Source: Enterococcus_D sp050529585 (GTDB lineage Bacteria; Bacillota; Bacilli; Lactobacillales; Enterococcaceae). Taken from it: 64,000 bases of DNA. The notes under the pieces were generated by a model, which worked only from the letters and a program-made list of their open reading frames with translations, ran no database searches and had not been told where the DNA came from. Below, piece after piece: positions 24,758 through 33,711 of the stretch. Made by a program: the position numbers and the translations under genes. Positions within the stretch are counted from its first letter, which is position 1. Each line of letters opens with the position of its first letter. The DNA is taken from contig NZ_CP172882.1 of the NCBI RefSeq assembly GCF_050529585.1, forward strand, positions 248,001 to 312,000, in the 5' to 3' direction.

Positions 24758-26005
24758 TTAGGTTGAAAGCGAATCAGTTAACCATTGACCAAATGCTTGT
24801 GTGGATAAGCAAGTTGCTTCAGGCAACAAACTGGCAAAATCAGCGGTTACTTGTTGGGCAGCCAGTGCTGATTCAATCGCTGCTGTAATCAAATCGGCTG
24901 CTTCTTGCCAACCAATGTATGACAAAAGCATACCAGCAGACAAAAGCATGGAACAAGGATTTGCTTTGCCAAATCCAACAATATCTGGTGCTGTTCCGTG
25001 GGTGGCTTCGAAAATCGCTGCCCCCGTGTCGTAATTGATATTTGCTCCAGGAGCAATACCGATACCGCCAACTTGCGCTGCTAAGGCATCTGAAATATAG
25101 TCGCCATTCAGATTGCAAGTAGCAATCACATCATATTTTTCAGGGTAAAGCAAAATTTGCTGCAAAAAATTATCCGCGATCATATCATTGATGATCAGCT
25201 TCCCTGAAGCTTTGGCTGTTGTCAATGCTTCTTGGGCAGCAGCTTCACCAGCAGATTGTTTCAAGCGGGCAAACTGCGCCATGGTAAAGCATTGATCCTT
25301 ATAGTCGCTTTCCGCCAACTGATACCCCCAATTCTTGAAGCCACCTTCCGTAAACTTCATGATATTGCCTTTGTGGACCAGTGTCACAGTTTGTCGATCG
25401 TGGGCCAAGGCGTAATCGATGGCTGCTTTGATCAGACGACGACTGCCAGAAATGGAAATTGGTTTGATCCCTAAAGCGGTGTCTTCCGGAAATCGAATGT
25501 GATGGACGTTAAATTGATGGGTCAATAATTCAATCAGTGTTTTGGTTTGCGGGTCATCCACCGCAAATTCGATTCCAGCGTAGACATCTTCAGTATTTTC
25601 CCGGAAAATCACCATATCTGTTTTTTCGGGCTCTTTTAAGGGGGAAGGCACCCCAGCAAAATAACGAACCGGACGGACACAAGCATACAAATCTAAGGTT
25701 TGTCTTAATGTGACATTGAGGGAACGGAAGCCTTCGCCAATTGGTGTCGTCAAGGGACCTTTCAAGGCTAATTTATAGTTTTTGATCGTGTCGATTGTTT
25801 CATCCGGCAGCCAAGTACCAGTCTGTTTAAATGCAGCTTCTCCAGCAAGTATCTCTAACCAGTCGATGCGCTTTGTTTGGCCATAGGCTTTGGCAATCGC
25901 TGCATCGATCACTGGACGGGCCGCTTGCCAAATTTCTGGGCCGATCCCATCGCCTGCAATGTAAGGTACTGTGATCGTTATGGCTGTGTTTGTTTGGTTA
26001 GACAT
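24758..26005 (-). CDS. icd: Isocitrate dehydrogenase, predicted NAD-dependent
   Basis: Encodes 415 residues from ATG 26005, where AGGAGG lies 8 bases upstream. It converts isocitrate to 2-oxoglutarate and CO2. Substrate residues are in FRSLNVTLRQTLDLYACVRPVRYF. The cofactor site reads GTAPDIVG, with Asp341-Ile342 where NADP enzymes have Lys-Tyr. By the known rule this predicts NAD use, as reported for the Streptococcus mutans enzyme. The start lies within the last 8 bases of acn, so the two genes are coupled. Confidence 0.94.
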   Translation of the reverse strand: MSNQTNTAITITVPYIAGDGIGPEIWQAARPVIDAAIAKAYGQTKRIDWLEILAGEAAFKQTGTWLPDETIDTIKNYKLALKGPLTTPIGEGFRSLNVTLRQTLDLYACVRPVRYFAGVPSPLKEPEKTDMVIFRENTEDVYAGIEFAVDDPQTKTLIELLTHQFNVHHIRFPEDTALGIKPISISGSRRLIKAAIDYALAHDRQTVTLVHKGNIMKFTEGGFKNWGYQLAESDYKDQCFTMAQFARLKQSAGEAAAQEALTTAKASGKLIINDMIADNFLQQILLYPEKYDVIATCNLNGDYISDALAAQVGGIGIAPGANINYDTGAAIFEATHGTAPDIVGFGKANPCSMLLSAGMLLSYIGWQEAADLITAAIESALAAQQVTADFASLLPEATCLSTQAFGQWLTDSLST

Positions 26006-28694
26006 GGATAGTTCCTCCTGTTTCAGCAACTTTTTTGCGGATCACCATTGGCAGGATCCCTTGGTTTTTCCAGTAACGAATATCGGCAGGCGCATCAAAG
26101 CGCAATCGGGTCGCAAATGTGATCTCTGACCCATCTGTTCGTTTGGCCGTGACGTCGATTGTCTGACCAACTTGCGGTTCTTCCGGCAAAGCAACAAAGA
26201 AAGACTCGCTTCCATCTAAGCCAAGAGCATCTGCTGATTGTCCGGATCGGTATTCCAATGGAATCACCCCCATCATCACCAAGTTGCTGCGATGGATCCG
26301 TTCAAAGCTTTCTGCCAGTACGACCTTGACGCCGAGCAGTTGTGTGCCTTTTGCAGCCCAATCTCTAGAAGAGCCCATGCCATAATCTTTACCAGCTAGA
26401 ATAATACAGCTTTCTCCTGCTTCTTGATACTGCATGGAGGCATCGAAGATCGATACTGTTTCTCCTGTTGGAAAGTAATGGGTGACACTGCCCGTGCTGC
26501 CGGGAACCAGTTGATTCTGTAAGCGGATGTTGCCAAATGTACCCCGCATCATAATATGGTGATTGCCGCGACGAGAACCAAAGGAATTAAATTCTCGATA
26601 GGGAACAGCTCGTTCTGTCAAGAATTTGCCAGCGGGTGAATCAAGACCAATGCTTCCCGCAGGCGAAATATGATCCGTTGTGACCGAATCGCCTAATTTA
26701 GCCAACACTTTCAAATCATTCAGCGTTCCTTGCTGCGGCAATTCTTTGCGTAATGTATGAAAGTAAGGCGGATGTGCGATATACGTCGATTCTTCTTGCC
26801 AATCATAGACGGCACTGGCAGTTGTTTCAATGGCATTCCAACGCTCATTGGCGTCAAACAAATGAGCATAGGCTGCTTTGAAGGCTTCTGGTCCGACATA
26901 TTTTTGGATATAGGTATTGACCTCCTCATTTGTCGGCCAAATATCAGCTAGAAAAATGGGTTTCTCATTCACGATCGCCAATGGCTCTTTGGTCAAATCT
27001 TTGCGGATCGTACCAGCGATTGCATACGCCACGACTAAAGGTGGTGAAGCCAAGTAGTTGGCTTTGATCTGTGGGTGAATCCGACCTTCAAAATTGCGAT
27101 TGCCGGATAAAACAGACGCGACCAGCAAATTTTCAGCTTCGATTGCTTCAGCAACCGGCGTATCTAATGGACCAGAATTACCGATACAAGTCGTACAGCC
27201 ATAACCAACCAGATAGAAACCAAGTTTTTCTAAATAAGGCATTAAGCCGCTATTTTGCAGATAGGTCGTCACAATTTGCGAACCTGGTGCTAATGAGGTT
27301 TTGACATACCTTGGCACTATCAAGCCTTTTTCCACTGCATTTTTGGCTAAGAGCCCTGCAGATAACATGACAAATGGATTGCTGGTATTGGTACAACTCG
27401 TGATTGCTGCCAACACCAGATCGCCGGTCGTTAAATGTTCAGCTGCGTCTGGCCAAAGAACGAGTGCCTCTTTTTCCCATTCCTCATCAGTCAAACCAAA
27501 TCCTTTAGGTCCAACTGCTGCTGTCACAGAGGCATCAAAGTCTGCCCCGACTTCTGGCAATAAGATCCTATCTTGCGGTCTTTTTGGTCCCGCCAATGCG
27601 GGTTGGATATCTGCTAAATCAATGGTGATCACTTTGGTATATTCGGGAGAATGACTATCATCGTAAAATAGATGATTGGCTTTAGCGTACGACTCGACCA
27701 ATGTGATCAGTGCAGCAGGACGTCCGGTAGTAGCCAGATAGTTCAATGTTTCTTGATCGATCGGGCAAAAACCGCATGTCGCACCATATTCAGGCGCCAT
27801 ATTGGCTAAAGTTGCACGATCGGCAAGAGACAACTTGCTGTAACCAGGACCAAAATACTCAACAAATTTTCCAACGACTTTTTCTAAACGTAAGACTTCA
27901 GTGACTTTTAATGCCAAGTCAGTCGCTGTCGTGCCAGCAGGCATCTCATGGATAAAACGCACACCAATGACTTCGGGTGTTGGAAAGAAAGAAGGTTCCC
28001 CTAAAATCGCCGCTTCTGCCTCGATCCCACCGACACCCCAACCAAGAACACCCAATCCGTTGATCATGGTTGTGTGAGAATCGGTTCCTTGTAATGTGTC
28101 CGGAAAAAGATAGGTATCTTCGCCAATCTGCTTATGTAAAATCACATCTGATAAGGATTCAATATTTACCTGGTGGATGATGCCGGTTTCTGGTGGGACG
28201 ACTTCAAAATTATCAAAAGATTGTTGTGCCCATTTCAAAAACTGATAGCGTTCTTGATTGCGTTCGAATTCTCTTTCCGTATTAAAGGCAACTGCCTGTG
28301 GCGTACCAGCGCAATCAACTTGTACAGAGTGGTCGACAACCAATGTCACGGGGATTTCTGGGTTGATCGCTTCTGGATCTCCACCTAACGCGACGATCGC
28401 ATCTCTCATAGCAGCTAGATCAACAACAGCTGGTACACCAGTAAAATCTTGCAATACAACCCGTTCTGGCTTGAACGGGACAACGCCTTTAGGGGCAACA
28501 GGCGACCAATTGGCTAAATAAGGCAAATAGGCCTCGGTAATTTCATCGTCTTGATGACGTGCGACACTTTCAAGTAACACCCGAATTGTATAGGGCAGAC
28601 GGTGAAGATCGACTGAAAATTGTGCAGCGAGTTTTACAAGATCGATATACGTGTATTCAGTTTGATCGACCATGATTTTGGTTTGCCACTTCAT
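25998..28694 (-). CDS. acnA: Aconitate hydratase
   Basis: Encodes 898 residues, standard AcnA length. It interconverts citrate and isocitrate. The 4Fe-4S ligand cysteines are in TSCTNTSNP and GYGCTTCIGNSGPL, and the C-terminal swivel domain carries GMGSSRDWAAKG. I chose ATG 28694 because AGGAGG lies 6 bases upstream. An open frame reaching 28784 would cross the promoter. It forms an operon with icd and is divergent from citrate synthase, with a shared 234-base regulatory gap. Confidence 0.96.
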   Translation of the reverse strand: MKWQTKIMVDQTEYTYIDLVKLAAQFSVDLHRLPYTIRVLLESVARHQDDEITEAYLPYLANWSPVAPKGVVPFKPERVVLQDFTGVPAVVDLAAMRDAIVALGGDPEAINPEIPVTLVVDHSVQVDCAGTPQAVAFNTEREFERNQERYQFLKWAQQSFDNFEVVPPETGIIHQVNIESLSDVILHKQIGEDTYLFPDTLQGTDSHTTMINGLGVLGWGVGGIEAEAAILGEPSFFPTPEVIGVRFIHEMPAGTTATDLALKVTEVLRLEKVVGKFVEYFGPGYSKLSLADRATLANMAPEYGATCGFCPIDQETLNYLATTGRPAALITLVESYAKANHLFYDDSHSPEYTKVITIDLADIQPALAGPKRPQDRILLPEVGADFDASVTAAVGPKGFGLTDEEWEKEALVLWPDAAEHLTTGDLVLAAITSCTNTSNPFVMLSAGLLAKNAVEKGLIVPRYVKTSLAPGSQIVTTYLQNSGLMPYLEKLGFYLVGYGCTTCIGNSGPLDTPVAEAIEAENLLVASVLSGNRNFEGRIHPQIKANYLASPPLVVAYAIAGTIRKDLTKEPLAIVNEKPIFLADIWPTNEEVNTYIQKYVGPEAFKAAYAHLFDANERWNAIETTASAVYDWQEESTYIAHPPYFHTLRKELPQQGTLNDLKVLAKLGDSVTTDHISPAGSIGLDSPAGKFLTERAVPYREFNSFGSRRGNHHIMMRGTFGNIRLQNQLVPGSTGSVTHYFPTGETVSIFDASMQYQEAGESCIILAGKDYGMGSSRDWAAKGTQLLGVKVVLAESFERIHRSNLVMMGVIPLEYRSGQSADALGLDGSESFFVALPEEPQVGQTIDVTAKRTDGSEITFATRLRFDAPADIRYWKNQGILPMVIRKKVAETGGTIHV

Positions 28695-28737
28695 ATGGAT
28701 CCTCCTTATGACGAAATATAGATTCTTATTAGGAATA

Positions 28738-28765
28738 ATTATACGTTTATAATTTAAAAAATCAA
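28738..28765 (-). promoter_or_regulatory. Promoter for acnA-icd
   Basis: Reverse strand TTGATT (28765 to 28760), a 16-base spacer, and TATAAT (28743 to 28738), about 44 bases before the acnA ATG. The region is very AT rich, so chance matches are possible. Confidence 0.5.
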
Positions 28766-28802
28766 TTAAAATTATGAAAAACATTTCATTTTTAAATCAT
28801 CG

Positions 28803-28811
28803 TGCTATAAT
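28803..28811 (+). promoter_or_regulatory. Extended -10 promoter for citrate synthase
   Basis: TGCTATAAT is a perfect extended -10, leaving a ~110-base leader before GTG 28929. The -35 (TTTCAT at 28784) is weak. Together with the divergent promoter it allows joint control of both arms. Confidence 0.55.
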
Positions 28812-28928
28812 GTGTGAAAGTTTGAAAAATAGCAAATAAAATAATTGAAATCAAATCTATGCGTATGATAGAGGGATTAAATAACAAATAAATATCAAAC
28901 AAGAAATAAAAACGGAGGAGGAGTACTT

Positions 28929-30290
28929 GTGGAAAGATTAGAGAAAAGTAAGAAAATAGCGTTTCTAGCATCGCGGTGTCAGGATATCAATCAAATAGAT
29001 ATGAATCTTTATACAAAATATGATGTCAAGCGAGGCTTGAGAGATATCAATGGGACAGGCGTCGTCGCGGGATTGACCACAATATCTACGATTTATCCTG
29101 AAAAAACCGTTGCAGGAAAACCGATTGCTGCTTGCGGGGAATTACGCTATCGTGGGATTGATATCAATGAATTGGTGGCAGGATTTGTCAATGAAAATCG
29201 CTTCGGTTTTGAAGAGATTGCATATTTATTACTTTTTGGCGCATTGCCAAATGGAACCGAATTAACCGAGTTTCGCGTGCTGCTGGCAGAAAAACGTACG
29301 TTGCCAACGAATTTTGTTCGTGATGTGATCATGAAAGCTTCTTCTTCAGATATTATGAATAGTCTTTCACGCAGTATTCTGACATTGGCAAGTTATGATC
29401 CGAAAGCTGATGATATTTGCATCGAAAATGTCTTGGAACAAAGTCTTATGTTGATCAGTGTCTTTCCTTTGCTGGCGATTTATGCCTATCATGCTTATAA
29501 CCATTATAATCAAGGGGAAAGTATGTACATTCATCGACCACCTGAAAACCTTAGCACAGCAGAAACGATTTTGACCATGTTGCGCCCGACAAAAGAGTAT
29601 AGTTTTCAAGAAGCGCAAACGCTAGATATGGCATTGGTTTTACACATGGAACATGGCGGTGGAAACAATTCGACCTTCACTACACGCGTGGTGACCTCCA
29701 GTGGAACTGACACTTACTCGACGATTGCGGCTGCCTTAGGCTCTTTGAAAGGACCAAAACATGGGGGAGCCAATATCAAAGTAACAGAGATGATGGCTGA
29801 TTTAAAACAACAAGTTTCAGATACAACAGATGAGTCAGCAGTTCGCGCCTATTTAGAAAATATTTTGGACAAGAAGGCTTTTGATCAAAAAGGATTGATC
29901 TACGGGATGGGGCATGCCGTATATAGTGATAATGACCCTCGCGCAGCTATTTTCAAAAACTATGTCGCAAAATTGGCACAAGAAAAAGGACGCCAAGCTT
30001 GGAAAGAGTATGAACTTTACACACTGGTGGAACGTGTCGCACCTGAAGTGATCAAAGAAAAACGAAAAATGTATAAAGGTGTCAGCGCCAATATCGATTT
30101 CTTCAGCGGGTTTGTATATAACATGCTGGATTTGCCAGAAGAACTCTATACACCGATGTTTGCGATTGCCAGAATCGTTGGCTGGTCAGCGCACCGAATC
30201 GAAGAATTGGTCAATGCACAAAAAATAATGCGTCCGGCTTATAAAGAAGTGTCGGTGGATCGCGGGTATGTGGATTTGGAGTGGAGATAA
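28929..30290 (+). CDS. gltA: Citrate synthase
   Basis: Encodes 453 residues from GTG 28929, with GGAGGAGGAG upstream. It condenses acetyl-CoA and oxaloacetate to citrate. Active-site regions are MEHGGGNNSTF, GPKHGGANIK (catalytic His) and SANIDFFSGF (catalytic Asp). The N-terminal ~30 residues precede the usual domain start. The relation is to the long citrate synthases of streptococci and anaerobes. With acn and icd it makes 2-oxoglutarate for glutamate, because no other cycle genes appear here. Confidence 0.93.
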   Translation: MERLEKSKKIAFLASRCQDINQIDMNLYTKYDVKRGLRDINGTGVVAGLTTISTIYPEKTVAGKPIAACGELRYRGIDINELVAGFVNENRFGFEEIAYLLLFGALPNGTELTEFRVLLAEKRTLPTNFVRDVIMKASSSDIMNSLSRSILTLASYDPKADDICIENVLEQSLMLISVFPLLAIYAYHAYNHYNQGESMYIHRPPENLSTAETILTMLRPTKEYSFQEAQTLDMALVLHMEHGGGNNSTFTTRVVTSSGTDTYSTIAAALGSLKGPKHGGANIKVTEMMADLKQQVSDTTDESAVRAYLENILDKKAFDQKGLIYGMGHAVYSDNDPRAAIFKNYVAKLAQEKGRQAWKEYELYTLVERVAPEVIKEKRKMYKGVSANIDFFSGFVYNMLDLPEELYTPMFAIARIVGWSAHRIEELVNAQKIMRPAYKEVSVDRGYVDLEWR

Positions 30291-30300
30291 AACAGAATTA

Positions 30301-30367
30301 AAAGAAGTTAGATTCAGTTTATTAAATCAATCGTTTGATTTAATTTGACAGAATTTAACTTCTTTAA
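30301..30367 (+). terminator. Long hairpin after citrate synthase
   Basis: AAAGAAGTTAGATTC pairs imperfectly with GAATTTAACTTCTTT, enclosing a second hairpin TTAAATCA/TTTGATTTAA. No clean T run follows, so it may be a terminator or a stabilising 3' structure. Confidence 0.5.
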
Positions 30368-30440
30368 TTTATAGAAAAAGAATCTTAGGGTAGGGAACAA
30401 GCTTATATTAAAAAAAAAAATTTCTTTTTTGATGTAAGCG

Positions 30441-30469
30441 TTGACAAATATTAGGTTTAACGTTAAACT
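30441..30469 (+). promoter_or_regulatory. Promoter of the GH65 sugar operon
   Basis: Perfect TTGACA (30441-30446), a 17-base spacer and TAAACT (30464-30469). The -10 lies inside the first operator palindrome, so a bound repressor would exclude RNA polymerase. Confidence 0.7.
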
Positions 30470-30496
30470 TGTTTTGTAGTTTAACGTTAAACCTAA
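30451..30496 (+). promoter_or_regulatory. Double LacI-family operator, nested inverted repeat
   Basis: Two copies of the palindrome GTTTAACGTTAAAC lie at 30455-30468 and 30479-30492, with centres 24 bases apart. Their flanks also mirror each other, so 30451-30468 and 30479-30496 form one perfect 18-base inverted repeat with a 10-base loop. The central CG and the palindromic arms are typical of LacI-family sites. The LacI-type gene at 33712 is the natural candidate binder. Confidence 0.85.
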
Positions 30497-30516
30497 TATT
30501 AAGGAGGAAAGAAAAA

Positions 30517-31896
30517 ATGAAAGCAAAAAGTATGTTTAAGACAATACTTAGTTTGGCAGCTGTAGGTGTTTTAGGTGCGTGTGGAAGTAGTAATAGTAGT
30601 AGTGGTACCACAGATACAACCGAAGATAAAGGGATGGACACATTGGGAGAGAGTGTGACTTTTGATCCCAATAAATTAGTCAATGATGGTGAACCAATTG
30701 AAATCGAGTATTGGACTTGGAACGAAGGTGATCCAGCAATTACGATGGCAAAAGAGTATGAAAAAATCTATCCAAATGTAACCATTAAAGTTGTAAACAA
30801 TCCATGGGATGATTATTGGACAAAATTGCCTTTGGCGCTAAAAGGTGAAAGTGGACCCGCTATTTTTAATATCCATAATTCGCAACATGATCTCCTTATG
30901 CCTTATTTAGCCCCTTATGACATAGAGGTAGCTGATTTACAAGCTGATTTTACTTCTGTGGACCCTCATATTATTGATGGAAACGTTTATTATATTGATA
31001 GCATGATCAATACTGGGAACATTTATTATAACAAAACACTATGGGCAGATGCTGGTTTGACTGATTCAGATATTCCCAAAACATGGGATGAATTTAGTGA
31101 AGTAGCTAAAAAATTAACAAAAATGGATGGTGACAAGATTACACAAGCAGGGTTCAACTGGAATGGTGAAACATATAGTGCTTTATACCAAGGATTGAAT
31201 TATCAAGATGGACAGTTACTGTTTAAAGATAATGGGACAGTCGTTGACTATGATAATGAAACAACAAAAGATAATTTACAATTTTTGATTGATTTATATG
31301 ACAAAGAGCAAGTGGGTTCTAAAGATTTCGGTGCTGAATCCTCTCAGAGTTTCGGCAATGGGCAAAGTGCAATGGTTTATAAATGGGGATGGTTTTTAAA
31401 TGAATTAGATACCAATTATCCGGATATTGAGTATGGTGTCTTCGCCACACCTACGCCATCAACAGAAACGCCATTTGCTTATGATCGTTACAATGGGGAA
31501 AGCACACCTGGTATCAATAAAAATCAATCAGACGACCAGCAAGCAGTGGCGCAAGACTTTTTACGTTATTGTTTAGCAAATGATGATTATTCAATTAATG
31601 GTGCACTTGCAATGGCGTCCTTCCCAACCAAAAAATCCTTAGCAGAAAATGCGGATATCTTAGCAAATCCTGTACTAGAAGCCATTGCACCGAGAGTGGA
31701 ACGTTTGATTTGGCCAGGACCTTTTCCGGCCACTGTAGAGTCTACAGGAACTGAAACGATGGAAGATGTGCTTTTTAATGGTAAAGACTTAGATGCGGCA
31801 ATTTCAGATGGACAATCAAAAATGGAATCAGATATGAAGGATAGCGATTTTACTTCGTTAGAGGATGCATATCAGTACTTTGATGAGGCAAAATAA
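30517..31896 (+). CDS. Sugar ABC transporter substrate-binding lipoprotein
   Basis: Encodes 459 residues. It has a lipoprotein signal with lipobox LGAC followed by GSSNSSSGTT, then an SBP family 1 fold (IEYWTWNEGDPAITMAKEYEKIYPNVTIKVVNNPW). It binds an oligosaccharide outside the membrane. AAGGAGGA lies about 8 bases before ATG 30517, which follows the double operator. The adjacent phosphorylases suggest an alpha-glucosyl disaccharide as cargo, but this is inference. Confidence 0.9.
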   Translation: MKAKSMFKTILSLAAVGVLGACGSSNSSSGTTDTTEDKGMDTLGESVTFDPNKLVNDGEPIEIEYWTWNEGDPAITMAKEYEKIYPNVTIKVVNNPWDDYWTKLPLALKGESGPAIFNIHNSQHDLLMPYLAPYDIEVADLQADFTSVDPHIIDGNVYYIDSMINTGNIYYNKTLWADAGLTDSDIPKTWDEFSEVAKKLTKMDGDKITQAGFNWNGETYSALYQGLNYQDGQLLFKDNGTVVDYDNETTKDNLQFLIDLYDKEQVGSKDFGAESSQSFGNGQSAMVYKWGWFLNELDTNYPDIEYGVFATPTPSTETPFAYDRYNGESTPGINKNQSDDQQAVAQDFLRYCLANDDYSINGALAMASFPTKKSLAENADILANPVLEAIAPRVERLIWPGPFPATVESTGTETMEDVLFNGKDLDAAISDGQSKMESDMKDSDFTSLEDAYQYFDEAK

Positions 31897-31910
31897 AACC
31901 GTTGATTGGG

Positions 31911-31936
31911 GGATGCTTTTGTCAAAAAAAGCATCC
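31911..31936 (+). other. Intercistronic hairpin after the binding protein
   Basis: GGATGCTTTT pairs with AAAAGCATCC around a 6-base loop, between the lipoprotein gene and the first permease, with no clean T run. Such hairpins often protect the highly expressed binding-protein mRNA or reduce read-through to the permeases. Confidence 0.6.
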
Positions 31937-31959
31937 TTCAATAGTATGGGAGGAAGAAT

Positions 31960-32835
31960 ATGAATAAGAAATTGACACGTTTTCGTTTTGATATGAAAAC
32001 CATCGCTGTTTTATTATTGATCATCTACTTTGCAATTTTCCTTGTTTATCCTATCTATAAAGCATTTGCAGGTAGTTTGCATAACTGGAATCCACTAATT
32101 GATAAATATGACTTTGTTGGTTTAGATAATTTTAAACATGTACTAACGAGTAGTATATTTTGGCAATCCATGAAAAATACATTTGTTTTTGCCTTTTTTT
32201 CAGTTGTTTTTCGGATTGTTTTAGGTTTGGGATTGGCACTATTGATTTCTTCAAGGTTTACAAAGATGCGGACAGTATTTCAAGGTTTGTTTTATATGCC
32301 AACGATTACACCTTTAGTAGCAGTATCTTTTGTTTGGATGTGGATGTTTGACCCACAGTTTGGATTGATCAATAAAATTTTTAATCTTGATATCAATTGG
32401 TTGAAGGATTCGACATGGGCGCTGCCTGCCATCATTATCATGACGATTTGGAAAGACTTTGGGTATGCAACGGTGCTTTTCCTAGGGGGATTGATGGGAT
32501 TGCCAGAAGATGTTTTTGAAGCATCGAAAATGGATGGTGCAAATGCGTGGCAAACATTCTGGCGTATTACTTTACCATTATTAAAACCTACTACCCTGTT
32601 TGTTCTGATTACCTCCTTGATTACTTATTTGCAAGCGTATATTCAAATTTTGATTATGACAGAGGGTGGTCCAGGGACTTCTACTTATGTTATCTCATAT
32701 TTGATTTTTGATGAAGCCTTCGTTAAATATAATTTTGGGACAGCCTCTGCAATGGCGATCATTTTATTTGTAATGATAGGTATTTTGACTATTTTGATGT
32801 TTAAAGCAACTGGAGAAAGGAAGATGAAGTCATGA
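31960..32835 (+). CDS. Sugar ABC transporter permease, MalF/UgpA type
   Basis: Encodes 291 residues with six hydrophobic segments. The EAA loop that docks the ATPase reads EASKMDGANAWQTFWRITLPLLKPT. The first helix follows a short basic N-terminus. GGGAGGA precedes the ATG. It overlaps the next permease by four bases (ATGA). No ATPase gene is present in this operon. Confidence 0.92.
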   Translation: MNKKLTRFRFDMKTIAVLLLIIYFAIFLVYPIYKAFAGSLHNWNPLIDKYDFVGLDNFKHVLTSSIFWQSMKNTFVFAFFSVVFRIVLGLGLALLISSRFTKMRTVFQGLFYMPTITPLVAVSFVWMWMFDPQFGLINKIFNLDINWLKDSTWALPAIIIMTIWKDFGYATVLFLGGLMGLPEDVFEASKMDGANAWQTFWRITLPLLKPTTLFVLITSLITYLQAYIQILIMTEGGPGTSTYVISYLIFDEAFVKYNFGTASAMAIILFVMIGILTILMFKATGERKMKS

Positions 32836-33647
32836 ACAAGGGAAGAACGATTTTTTTAAACTCAATTTTAGTTATACTATCTTTGATTACAATCATCCCG
32901 TTTGTTTGGATGCTACTGTCTTCTTTTGCACCAAACAGTGAAATCGTAAAAATTGGGGGTTCGCTTTTCCCAACCCCAAGTTCAATAAGCAATTACTTAG
33001 ATGTGCAAGAAAAATTTAATTTCATGCGGATGTTTGCAAATAGTTTGTTTATCGCCGTGACAACAACTGTGATTATAATATATACAAGTGCATTGATGGG
33101 ATTTGTTTTTGCAAAATTTCGTTTCTGGGGCAAGAACATATTATTTGGTGTCGTTCTGAGTACGATGATGCTGCCATGGGCTGTAACGATTATCCCTAAA
33201 TATGAAATGATGGTTGATTTTGGTTGGCTTGACTCTTATAAAGCATTGATCATTCCATCCGTGGTCAGCGGCTTTGGCATTTTTATGTTTCGACAAGCTA
33301 TATCACAAGTTCCTGACGAAATGCTAGAGGCAGCACGTGTAGATGGTGCATCAGACTTTTATATTTTTCATCGAATCATTTTGCCAATGTCACAAAATAC
33401 GATTGCCAGTTTAGCTATTTTTCAATTTTTATGGAGTTGGGAAGATTTTTTATGGCCGTATCTGATGATAAATAATGAAGAAAAACAATTGTTGTCGGTA
33501 GGTTTAAGAATGTTTAATGGTCAATATGGTACAGATTATGGTGGATTATTTGCGGCGACGTCAATTTCTATTATTCCCGTCATCATTATCTATATCATTT
33601 TTCAAAAACGATTTATTGCAGGTGTGTCAAGTGGGGCCATCAAGTAA
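32832..33647 (+). CDS. Sugar ABC transporter permease, MalG/UgpE type
   Basis: Encodes 271 residues with six membrane segments and the EAA loop EAARVDGASDFYIFHRIILPMSQNT. It ends RFIAGVSSGAIK, the standard MalG-type tail. It is coupled to the upstream permease by overlapping start and stop. Together they form the channel. The ATPase must come from elsewhere, as with the shared MsmK of streptococci. Confidence 0.92.
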   Translation: MNKGRTIFLNSILVILSLITIIPFVWMLLSSFAPNSEIVKIGGSLFPTPSSISNYLDVQEKFNFMRMFANSLFIAVTTTVIIIYTSALMGFVFAKFRFWGKNILFGVVLSTMMLPWAVTIIPKYEMMVDFGWLDSYKALIIPSVVSGFGIFMFRQAISQVPDEMLEAARVDGASDFYIFHRIILPMSQNTIASLAIFQFLWSWEDFLWPYLMINNEEKQLLSVGLRMFNGQYGTDYGGLFAATSISIIPVIIIYIIFQKRFIAGVSSGAIK

Positions 33648-33675
33648 TTGCTGAAAATCGACAATAAGGTATAAT
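33648..33675 (+). promoter_or_regulatory. Promoter for the LacI-type regulator gene
   Basis: TTGCTG (33648-33653), a 16-base spacer and TATAAT (33670-33675). No TTTAACGTTAAA operator is near it, so the regulator and the phosphorylases behind it may be made at a basal level independent of the main promoter. Confidence 0.55.
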
Positions 33676-33711
33676 AAGAAAAAAACGAGTAAGATCGAAA
33701 GGACAGTGCGC

